A program made the translations under genes and the position numbers. From assembly GCF_002803095.1 (NCBI RefSeq), contig NZ_PGLR01000024.1:1-64000 (forward strand): a DNA stretch of 64,000 bases, written 5' to 3'. Under the pieces are notes generated by a model, which worked only from the letters and a program-made list of their open reading frames with translations, was not told the DNA's origin and searched no databases. The stretch is from Pseudomonas sp. ZH-FAD (lineage in GTDB: Bacteria; Pseudomonadota; Gammaproteobacteria; Pseudomonadales; Pseudomonadaceae). Shown here one piece after another: positions 53,834 through 61,367 of the stretch; position 1 is the first letter of the stretch; every line of letters starts with the position of its first letter.

Positions 53834-54499
53834 TTCCTTCCACCTCTGATGCCCAGCAGCTAAATGCGCGAAGTCGGAGGAATCCCTGGCACAGAAGCAG
53901 CCCACCCCGTCCATTGCGCATCACGCAATCGTCAGAGCGTTCCCGGGATAGAGGCCAAACGCTGCCACACCGACATGCTGGGCTAATCGGCGTGCAATCA
54001 GTATTTGGTATGTCCCTATGCTGAAGCTGGCACGAAGCCTAGCGTCAGAAATCAGGCAGTAGGAGACCCGTGCAGTTGCAGGTCGGCGAAATGCCCTGGC
54101 AAAGACGCCTCAGGCGTCTGGTAAAACATGATTTCGATGATGATCCCCCCATGCAGGAGCTTGCCAACGAGAGCCGTGTCGACTTCTTGGCTTGGATCAC
54201 ACGCCTAGACTTAAGTCCTAGCCAATAGGATTGTCAAGATACCGTCAGTCGCCTCGTTAAACACAATGCTTACCTATAAGCTTTTATTGAATAAAGATTT
54301 TTTTGATGAAACAAAAAGAAACATCGAAAAAATAAGACGCTGTAATCCCTTGCACATCGACGAAAATCCCATCTATACCTAGATGGCGACACCCAAAGAG
54401 ACAAGAAAATGTCTCCAGTAGACGGTCCTGCACGCCAATCGTCGAAATGCCGTCACCCCACGCAGGACGCCCAGCGAACAAGCAGTGCCGGAGGGTCCA
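53834..54499. promoter_or_regulatory. Divergent region before the peroxidase and type I exporter genes
   Basis: This 666-base gap carries the promoter of the 4100-residue peroxidase (minus) and that of the exporter (plus). It contains a possible small gene (54070-54228), a 17-base palindrome AGACGCCT-C-AGGCGTCT (54103-54119), a perfect GACTTAAGTC (54208-54217), and a strongly A/T-rich stretch (54250-54335) with TATAAG-type words that could be the exporter promoter. The low GC of that stretch stands out in this window. Confidence 0.5.
54070..54228 (+). CDS. Possible 52-residue small protein
   Basis: A GTG start at 54070 preceded by GTAGGAG (four bases spacing) opens a frame of 52 residues ending at TAG 54226-54228. 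It has a basic first half (MPWQRRLRRLVKHDF) and an acidic, hydrophobic second half (ELANESRVDFLAWITRLDL). Amphipathic composition and the good ribosome-binding site favour translation; short length and absence of a recognised family argue caution. It lies just upstream of the exporter operon, so a role in export or regulation is possible but unproven. Confidence 0.4.
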   Translation: MQLQVGEMPWQRRLRRLVKHDFDDDPPMQELANESRVDFLAWITRLDLSPSQ

Positions 54500-56239
54500 A
54501 TGGACGTCCCGCAGTCCCCGCGTTCCGAGCTGGCCGAGGTGCTCTTTCGCCTGCGCCGCACCTTCTACGCCCTGGCCGCCTTCAGTGGGGTGATCAACCT
54601 GCTGATGCTGACCCCGGCGGTTTATATGCTGCAGGTCTACGACCGTGCCCTGGTCAGCAGCAACGTCACCACCCTGCTGATGCTCACCGTGCTGGTGATC
54701 GGTCTGTATGTACTGATGGCGCTGTTGGAGGTGGTGCGCTCGAGCGTACTGATCCGCGTCGGCAACCGCCTCGACATGATGCTCAACAAGCGCATCTTCG
54801 GCGCCGCCTTCGAGCGCAACCTGCGCCGCGCCGGCGGCAATCCGGCGCAGGCGCTGCAGGATCTCTCGCAGGTTCGCCAGTTTCTTACCGGTAACGGCCT
54901 GTTCGCCTTCTTCGACGCCCCCTGGACCCCGATCTTCCTGCTGGTCATTTACCTCGTACACCCTCTGCTCGGCCTGATTACTCTGATCGGCTCGTTACTG
55001 CTGGTGGGTCTGGCCTGGCTCACCGAAGTCAGCACGCGCAAGCCGCTGGCCGAGGCCAATCAGGCCTCGCTGGTATCCGGCAGTTTCGCCAACAACAACC
55101 TGCGCAATGCCGAAGTGATCGAGGCCATGGGCATGCTGCCGGCGATTCGCCAGCGCTGGTTCGGCAACCACCTGAAAATTCTCGAGCTGCAGACCCTGGC
55201 CTCCGATCGCGCGGCCTACATCGCCGGGGGCAGTCGTTTCGTGCGCGTCACCCTGCAGTCCCTGATTCTTGGCGCCGGCGCCTTGCTGGCGATCCAGGGC
55301 ACCATCACCCCGGGCATGATGATCGCCTGCTCGATCCTCTCCGGCCGTGCCCTGGCGCCGGTGGAGCAGGTGATCTCGGCCTGGAAGCAGTTGCTCTCCA
55401 GCCGTGCAGCCTGGGCTCGGCTATCCGGGCTGCTGGCTGACTTTCCTGCGCACAAGCCGTCCATGCCGCTACCCAAGCCGCTGGGCATGCTCCACGTGGA
55501 GAACGCCTTCGCCAGCGCACCGGGCTCGCTCACGCCGATCCTGCGCGGCGTCAGCTTCAACCTGGCACCCGGCGAGGCCCTGGGCATCATCGGCCCCTCG
55601 GCCTCAGGCAAATCCACCCTGGCACGCCTGCTGGTTGGCGTCTGGCCGGCGCAAGGCGGCAAGGTGCGCCTGGACGGCGCTGACATCTATCAATGGAACA
55701 AGGCTGAGCTGGGTCCCTGGCTCGGCTACCTGCCACAGGACGTCGAGTTGTTCGAGGGTAGCGTCGCCGAGAACATCGCGCGCTTCGGCGCAATCGACGG
55801 CGAGGCGGTGATCCTCGCCGCCAGGCAGGCCGGTGTGCACGAGATGATCCTGCACCTGCCGCAAGGCTACGACACCCACCTGAGCGCCGACGGCGGCTCG
55901 TTGTCCGGTGGGCAGAAGCAACGCATCGGCCTGGCCCGTGCACTCTACGGCGAGCCATCACTGATCGTCCTCGACGAGCCCAACGCCAGCCTCGACGACG
56001 TCGGCGAAGCGGCGTTGCTGCAAGCGCTGCTCGACCTCAAGCAACGTGGCAAGACCCTGGTGCTGATCTCCCACCGCCCCACCGTACTGAACATGGTGGA
56101 CAAGGTGCTGGTACTGCGCGAAGGCGCTGTGCAGATGTTCGGCAGCCGCGATGAGGTATTCGCCGCGTTGCGCCAGGCCAACGTGATCCCCACCGGCAAG
56201 GGGTCGCCGACTCTGGCCTCGGTACGGGCCAAGGAGTGA
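54500..56239 (+). CDS. Type I secretion ABC transporter, AprD/PrtD-like
   Basis: A 579-residue ABC exporter without a C39 domain, as in the protease exporters PrtD/AprD. Membrane helices lie at about 15-300. The nucleotide-binding domain has Walker A GPSASGKST near 370, signature LSGGQKQR near 472 and Walker B LIVLDEPNASLD. I start it at ATG 54500 with GGAGGG five bases before it, rather than at the GTG 54485. It is the first gene of an ABC-HlyD-TolC operon next to the RTX peroxidase genes, its likely cargo. Confidence 0.9.
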   Translation: MDVPQSPRSELAEVLFRLRRTFYALAAFSGVINLLMLTPAVYMLQVYDRALVSSNVTTLLMLTVLVIGLYVLMALLEVVRSSVLIRVGNRLDMMLNKRIFGAAFERNLRRAGGNPAQALQDLSQVRQFLTGNGLFAFFDAPWTPIFLLVIYLVHPLLGLITLIGSLLLVGLAWLTEVSTRKPLAEANQASLVSGSFANNNLRNAEVIEAMGMLPAIRQRWFGNHLKILELQTLASDRAAYIAGGSRFVRVTLQSLILGAGALLAIQGTITPGMMIACSILSGRALAPVEQVISAWKQLLSSRAAWARLSGLLADFPAHKPSMPLPKPLGMLHVENAFASAPGSLTPILRGVSFNLAPGEALGIIGPSASGKSTLARLLVGVWPAQGGKVRLDGADIYQWNKAELGPWLGYLPQDVELFEGSVAENIARFGAIDGEAVILAARQAGVHEMILHLPQGYDTHLSADGGSLSGGQKQRIGLARALYGEPSLIVLDEPNASLDDVGEAALLQALLDLKQRGKTLVLISHRPTVLNMVDKVLVLREGAVQMFGSRDEVFAALRQANVIPTGKGSPTLASVRAKE

Positions 56240-56245
56240 TATGTC

Positions 56246-57592
56246 ATGTCCGATCTGCAGTTCGAAAGCAAGGGGCTGATACTGACGGATAGCCCCTGCA
56301 CGGTTGACATGGACGACGGCAAACCGAGTCGCTGGGGCTTGTCGCTGGTGCTCGCAGGCTTCGGTGGATTCATCCTCTGGGCCATTCTCGCGCCGCTGGA
56401 TGCCGGGGTGGTGGCCAATGCCACAGTCAACGTCACCGACAACCGCAAGACCATCCAGCACCTGACCGGTGGCTCGGTCGGCGCCATCCTGGTGCGCGAG
56501 GGGGATCTGGTGCGACGCAACCAGCCACTGATCGAACTGGACGCCACCCGCGCCATCGCCGAGCAGGGCATGGTCAGCGCGCAATACATAGTGGTCAGCA
56601 CGGTGAAAAGTCGCTTGCAGGCTGAGCGTGACGGCGCCACACAGGTCGAGTTCGACCCCGAGTTGCTCAGCCGATTCGCCAACGACCCACGCCTGCATGC
56701 CTCCGTCGCCCTGCAGCAACGTCTGTTCACTACCCGCCGCACGGCGTTGACCGGCGAAGCCGAGATTCTCCGCGAGAACATCCACGGCGCCGAGGAACAG
56801 CTCAAGGGCCTGCGCCAGGTACAGCACTCGCGCAGCGCGCAGATCAGGCTGCTCAACCAGGAACTCGACGGGGTGCGCAGCCTGGCGGCGGAAGGTTATG
56901 TGACACGCAACCGCATGCTCGAACTGGAACGCAACGCCGCCGAACTGAGCGCCTCACTGGCGCAGAACATCGCCGACACAGGGCGTACGCGTAACCAGAT
57001 CGCCGAGCTCAAACTGCGCATCCTCCAGCTTGAACAGAATTACCAGCAGGAAGTGCAATCGCAGCTCAGCGATATGCAGAAAGAGGCCGCTGCCCTCGCC
57101 GACCGTCTGCGAGCGCTGGACTACGAAGTCAGCAACACGGTGATCCGCTCGCCCATCGATGGCGTAGTACTGGGACTGTCCGCCTCGACCATAGGCGGGG
57201 TGATCCAGGCCGGCTCGCGAATCATGGACGTGGTGCCGGCCAATGAGCCGCTGCAGGTCGATGCCATGGTGCCGGTGCAGGCCATTGACAAGATGCAACC
57301 GGGATTGCCGGTGGACATCGCTTTCCCCGCGTTCAATCACGCGCAGACGCCGAACATCCCCGGCCGCGTACTGACGATTTCCGCTGATCGCCTTATCGAC
57401 GAAACCAACAAGCAGCCCTACTACCTGGCCGAGATCGAGGTCACCGCCGACGGCATGGACAAGCTGGGCAGCAACCGCATTCGCCCCGGTATGCCGGCCA
57501 CCGTGACGATCAAGACCGGTGAACGCAACCTGATGAGCTATCTGATGAAGCCCATGCTCGACCGCATCGACGGGGCCTTCAAGGAGCAATGA
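56246..57592 (+). CDS. HlyD-family adaptor, AprE/PrtE-like
   Basis: A 448-residue membrane-fusion protein with a single membrane helix at about 30-50 (SLVLAGFGGFILWAILAPLD), lipoyl-like halves (IQHLTGGSVGAILVREGDLV and IRSPIDGVVLGLSAS), a coiled coil in between (about 100-290), and the PrtE-type C-terminal TVTIKTGERN. It starts seven bases after the ABC gene and is followed two bases later by the TolC gene, so the three are translated together. Confidence 0.9.
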   Translation: MSDLQFESKGLILTDSPCTVDMDDGKPSRWGLSLVLAGFGGFILWAILAPLDAGVVANATVNVTDNRKTIQHLTGGSVGAILVREGDLVRRNQPLIELDATRAIAEQGMVSAQYIVVSTVKSRLQAERDGATQVEFDPELLSRFANDPRLHASVALQQRLFTTRRTALTGEAEILRENIHGAEEQLKGLRQVQHSRSAQIRLLNQELDGVRSLAAEGYVTRNRMLELERNAAELSASLAQNIADTGRTRNQIAELKLRILQLEQNYQQEVQSQLSDMQKEAAALADRLRALDYEVSNTVIRSPIDGVVLGLSASTIGGVIQAGSRIMDVVPANEPLQVDAMVPVQAIDKMQPGLPVDIAFPAFNHAQTPNIPGRVLTISADRLIDETNKQPYYLAEIEVTADGMDKLGSNRIRPGMPATVTIKTGERNLMSYLMKPMLDRIDGAFKEQ

Positions 57593-57593
57593 C

Positions 57594-58937
57594 ATGCTCG
57601 TACGCCAGATATTGTCAGGCCTCTGCTGCCTGGCCTGCCTGCCCGCCCACTCCATGGACCTGTTACAGGCCTGGGAATTGCTGCAACTGCAGGGCCCGAC
57701 CTATCGTGCGGCCGTCCACGAGCGTGCCGCTGGTCTGGAAAACCCCGCTATCGGCAGAGCCGGGTTACTGCCGCAGATCACGGCCAGGGCCAGCAAAAGC
57801 CAGGTCGACGGCACCCAGGAGCAACAGAATGCCTTTGGCCAGCGCGTCGAGAACGATCTGGACTACGACTCGGAAAACCTCAGCCTGCAATTGCGTCAAC
57901 CGCTGTACAACCGCCAGAAAATGGTCGAGTACCGCCAGGGCAAGCAGCGCGCCAGCTATAGCGAAGCGGTGTTCGATGCCAAGACGCAGAACGTTGCCGT
58001 ACGCCTGGCCAGCCGCTACTTCGATGTGTTGCTGACGCGCGAGACCATCGACCTGTCGCGCGCCAAGCTCAAGGCTTTCGAGCAGCAGGTTGCGGCTGCT
58101 AAACGCCGCTTCGATCTGGGCGACGGCACCATCACCGACGTCGACCAGGCCACCGCTCGACGTGACCTGGCGCAGGCCGGCGTGATCGAAGCCGAAGACA
58201 ATCTGGTAGTCGCCCTGCGCCTGCTACAGGAGTTGCTCGGCAACAACCCGGATCAACTCGCCACCCTGCATGCGGACTTTCCAACCCCGCCCCTGCAACC
58301 GGACAACCTTCAGGACTGGCTACAGAAGGCGCAATTGAACAACCCTTCGCTGCGCGCACGCCAGCTCAATCATGGCCTCGCCGAAGAGGAGGTCAAACGC
58401 GCCAGCAGCGCCCACTGGCCCACTCTTGACCTGGTACTGGGCTATACCGACAGCGAGAGCGATTCACTCTCCACCATCAACCAGACCAACCGCTACAGCT
58501 CCATCGGCCTGGAATTCACCATGCCGCTTTACTCCGGCGGCGGCGTCAGCGCGCGGGTGCGCCAGGCCACCGCGAGCCGTGAACAGGCCGGGGAAGAAGT
58601 CAATGCCAGCCGCGAGGAAGTGTTCTCTGCCACAACCCGTGAGTTCCGCGGCGTGCAGAGCGGCCAGGCGCGTATTCGCGCCCTGCAGCAGGCCGTCATT
58701 TCCAGCGAGCGGGCACAGGATTCAGCGCGCAAGGGGTTTCTCGCGGGCTCCAGTACCAATGTCGATATCCTCAATGCCGAGGAACAGGTATTCATCGCCC
58801 GCCGAGATCTGCTCGAAGCCAAACTTCGCTATCTGCTCGCACGCCTGCAACTGGCCGCTGCGGTCGGCCTGCTCGGCGAGGACGATATTCTCCAGGTCAA
58901 TGACTACCTGGGGCCGGAGTTGGCACTCGGCTACTGA
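57594..58937 (+). CDS. TolC-family outer membrane protein, AprF/PrtF-like
   Basis: A 447-residue outer-membrane channel with a signal peptide of about 20 residues (CLACLPAHS) and two helical halves. The first begins MDLLQAWELLQLQGPTYRAA; the second ends with the typical RARQLNHGLAEEEVKRA and GSSTNVDILNAEEQVF. It completes the exporter, and no other secretion genes follow. The ATG overlaps the previous stop region (TGACATG). Confidence 0.9.
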   Translation: MLVRQILSGLCCLACLPAHSMDLLQAWELLQLQGPTYRAAVHERAAGLENPAIGRAGLLPQITARASKSQVDGTQEQQNAFGQRVENDLDYDSENLSLQLRQPLYNRQKMVEYRQGKQRASYSEAVFDAKTQNVAVRLASRYFDVLLTRETIDLSRAKLKAFEQQVAAAKRRFDLGDGTITDVDQATARRDLAQAGVIEAEDNLVVALRLLQELLGNNPDQLATLHADFPTPPLQPDNLQDWLQKAQLNNPSLRARQLNHGLAEEEVKRASSAHWPTLDLVLGYTDSESDSLSTINQTNRYSSIGLEFTMPLYSGGGVSARVRQATASREQAGEEVNASREEVFSATTREFRGVQSGQARIRALQQAVISSERAQDSARKGFLAGSSTNVDILNAEEQVFIARRDLLEAKLRYLLARLQLAAAVGLLGEDDILQVNDYLGPELALGY

Positions 58938-58971
58938 GCCGGCGTTTTGCCCGATGCCCTGGGGCAGGTAT

Positions 58972-59496
58972 TCAGCGCCAGTGGCGCTGCTGAGCGCGCC
59001 TGGTCTGCCCTGCGCCGAACATCCAGCCGCACAGCACCACCAGCACCTCTGCCAGCCAGGCCAGCAGCAGTGCGCTGATCACACCCCAGAGAATCGCATC
59101 CGGGGTAAACAGCACCTGATAACGGTAAGCCTGCAGGGTTTCCTCGAACAGCTCGTGATCCGCGCCAGTCGCCAGGTGCCAGGCCTGGGCGTACCAGGGC
59201 CCCTGCATAGCCTGCCATTCGCGTTCGAGCAAGGCGGAACGCTGCACCAGATGCCCGACGCTCTTGGCATCGCTGCGCATCACCGGGTCATCGCTGACGC
59301 GGTAGTGCGCAACCAGCGCGTCCATATCGCCCTTGAAGAAATTGCGCGCCGTTTCCTGAAAGCCTTTGAGACTCTGCTGCGACTCCAGGCGATGAGCCCC
59401 GACCCGCTTGGCGTAGTCATCGACGAAGCCCGGCACCTGCACGCCGAGCAACAGGCCGAAAGCGAACAGCGTCAGGCGCAGGTAGCTTCTAAGCAT
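58972..59496 (-). CDS. DUF2937 membrane protein
   Basis: A 174-residue protein with an N-terminal membrane helix (LRLTLFAFGLLLGVQVPGF), a polar helical middle with the DUF2937 feature HRLESQQSLKGFQ, and a second helix near 135-160. Function unknown. It converges with the exporter operon and is followed on the minus strand only by intergenic DNA; the glutamine amidotransferase gene ends four bases before its start. Confidence 0.83.
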   Translation of the reverse strand: MLRSYLRLTLFAFGLLLGVQVPGFVDDYAKRVGAHRLESQQSLKGFQETARNFFKGDMDALVAHYRVSDDPVMRSDAKSVGHLVQRSALLEREWQAMQGPWYAQAWHLATGADHELFEETLQAYRYQVLFTPDAILWGVISALLLAWLAEVLVVLCGWMFGAGQTRRAQQRHWR

Positions 59497-59500
59497 GAGA

Positions 59501-60274
59501 TCAGGCCTTGCCGTGAGTGATGCATTCGCCGCGGCGCCACAGGCGCCATTCGCCCGGCTGGTACAGCGACCATTGTTCGTTATCGGTCAAAGGTTCAGTG
59601 GCGATGACCGTCACCACGTCGTTGGGCGTGGTCTCTGATTGGAAATCCACCTTCAGGTCAGCGTCCTTGAGCTGCGCAGGGCCAAACGGCGCGCGGCGGG
59701 TGATATGCGCGAGCTTGGTCGAGCAGAAGCTGAACAGCCAGTCGCCATCGCTGAGCAGACAGTTGAACACGCCGAGCTTGCGGTAACTGGCACAGGACGC
59801 CACCAGCACCGGCAGGAGCATTTCCACCGATACCGGTTCGGGAAAGGCGCGACGCACGCGGTTGAGCAGATCGCAGAACGCCGCCTCGCTGTCGGTCTCG
59901 CCGACCGGTCGGTAGAAGGTGGTGGAGCCTTCCAGGCCCGCCAGCTGGCCATTATGGGCGAAACACCAGTTACGCCCCCACAACTCACGACTGAAGGGAT
60001 GAGTGTTGACCAGGCAGACCTTGCCGACGTTGGCCTGGCGGATATGGCCGATCACCACTTCGCTCTTGATCGGGTAGCGCTGCACCAGCTGCGCCACCTC
60101 GGATTCGCTGCTCGCCCGCGGGTCCTGGAACAGACGCAAGCCGCGCCCTTCGTAGAAGCCGATACCCCAACCATCACGGTGCGGCCCGGTGCGGCCGCCA
60201 CGCTGCATCAGCCCGGTAAAGCTGAACACGATATCGGTGGGTACATTGGCGCTCATGCCGAGCAATTCGCACAT
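59501..60274 (-). CDS. Class II glutamine amidotransferase
   Basis: A 257-residue Ntn hydrolase. C2 after the initiator Met (MCELLGMS) is the nucleophile once Met is removed. HRDGWGIGFYEGRG, IGHIRQAN and CFAHNGQLAG line the glutaminase pocket. It belongs to the YafJ/EgtC-like stand-alone group, whose acceptor is not known. It lies four bases from both the HIT gene stop side and the DUF2937 start, so the three are probably one operon. Confidence 0.88.
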   Translation of the reverse strand: MCELLGMSANVPTDIVFSFTGLMQRGGRTGPHRDGWGIGFYEGRGLRLFQDPRASSESEVAQLVQRYPIKSEVVIGHIRQANVGKVCLVNTHPFSRELWGRNWCFAHNGQLAGLEGSTTFYRPVGETDSEAAFCDLLNRVRRAFPEPVSVEMLLPVLVASCASYRKLGVFNCLLSDGDWLFSFCSTKLAHITRRAPFGPAQLKDADLKVDFQSETTPNDVVTVIATEPLTDNEQWSLYQPGEWRLWRRGECITHGKA

Positions 60275-60278
60275 CGAA

Positions 60279-60725
60279 TCAATTCTCCTTGCCGAGGATC
60301 AGGCGCAGACGCTCGGCTTCATCTTGCAGACGCGCTTCGATTCGCTTGCGGCCCATTGGCAGAAAACGCACCAGCAATCGCCAGAGCAGCGCCGGCAGGT
60401 CACCCGGCCGACGCGGAATCAGGTGTAAATGGAGATGGGGCACGTGCTGATTGGAGTCCGGGCCGTCATTGATCAGCAGGTTGATGCCGTTCTTACCAAA
60501 GCCAGCCTCGCGCAGCGCAGCGGCGATACGCTCGGCCAGCGTCAACAGACGTTCACGCACCGGTGGCGGCAGATCACGTAGAAATGGCGCATGCAGGCGG
60601 CTGACGATCAGCACATGGGCCGGACGCATCGGGAAGATGTCCAGCAGCACGATGAAATCTTCGTCTTCATACAGACGATGAGCGGGTAGCCGTCGCTCGG
60701 CAATGGCACAGAACACGCAATCCAT
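60279..60725 (-). CDS. HIT-family hydrolase
   Basis: A 148-residue histidine-triad protein with the motif HVPHLHLHLIPR near 100 and the family start MDCVFCAIAERRLPAHRLYE. The two N-terminal Cys probably bind zinc. HIT proteins hydrolyse nucleotide-linked phosphoramidates or dinucleoside polyphosphates. I place the start at 60725, where GGGAGG lies five bases upstream; the frame is open farther but without support. Confidence 0.88.
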   Translation of the reverse strand: MDCVFCAIAERRLPAHRLYEDEDFIVLLDIFPMRPAHVLIVSRLHAPFLRDLPPPVRERLLTLAERIAAALREAGFGKNGINLLINDGPDSNQHVPHLHLHLIPRRPGDLPALLWRLLVRFLPMGRKRIEARLQDEAERLRLILGKEN

Positions 60726-60788
60726 CGGGCCTCCCTTGCACAAGGCCATCATGCTGAACGCCTGGGCCGGCAGGCGCAAGGGGTCAGA

Positions 60789-61262
60789 TCAAATACGCGG
60801 TTCCATACGCCCCGAGCGATCGCGCCCGTAGTCACGAATTGGCAGGTCGTCGTCCTCTTCCATGCGCTCGCGCAGGGTGCGCGGGTCTTCGTCGGGCTCG
60901 GTTACATGCTCGCCCTGACGCCCCTTCCACCAACGCTCGATGGGCCAGCGAACAGCGACGAACAACAGGTAAACGGCAAGCGCGATCAGGCTATAGAGCG
61001 CCAGATCGGCGACCGCGCGCCAGGCGTTGTTGCCAACCTTGAGCAATATATCCATCGCGGTAACCGCGAGGGCGGGCGCGAACAGTTCGCGCGCCGGGTC
61101 GACGATGGTCGGACTGAACAGCAGCACGGCCATCAGCACCCGCAGCGGCTCGCGCAGGTAGCGCCACATCCAGCTGGTCAGGCGCATCCACACCAACAGG
61201 CAACCCAGGGCGGCAATCCCGTAGGCCGCCCAGGCCAGGAGGTAGTCGTTTTCATTCATCAT
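60789..61262 (-). CDS. Small inner-membrane protein
   Basis: A protein of about 157 residues with three or four hydrophobic helices (beginning YLLAWAAYGIAALGCLLVWM) and a charged cytoplasmic tail with EDPRTLRERMEEDDDLPIRD. Starts at 61262 (MMNEN) or 61259. Conserved-looking in Pseudomonas next to the oligopeptidase gene as I recall; I recognise no family or function. Confidence 0.75.
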   Translation of the reverse strand: MMNENDYLLAWAAYGIAALGCLLVWMRLTSWMWRYLREPLRVLMAVLLFSPTIVDPARELFAPALAVTAMDILLKVGNNAWRAVADLALYSLIALAVYLLFVAVRWPIERWWKGRQGEHVTEPDEDPRTLRERMEEDDDLPIRDYGRDRSGRMEPRI

Positions 61263-61367
61263 AAGCAGGCGCCGGCGTGGCAGGTCTGGCAAAGGGGCGC
61301 TTATGATAGCGGCTTTTGCTCGGTGCGGCGCCCCTGCCGTCGCCCTCTCGTTCTCTGGAGCCACGCC

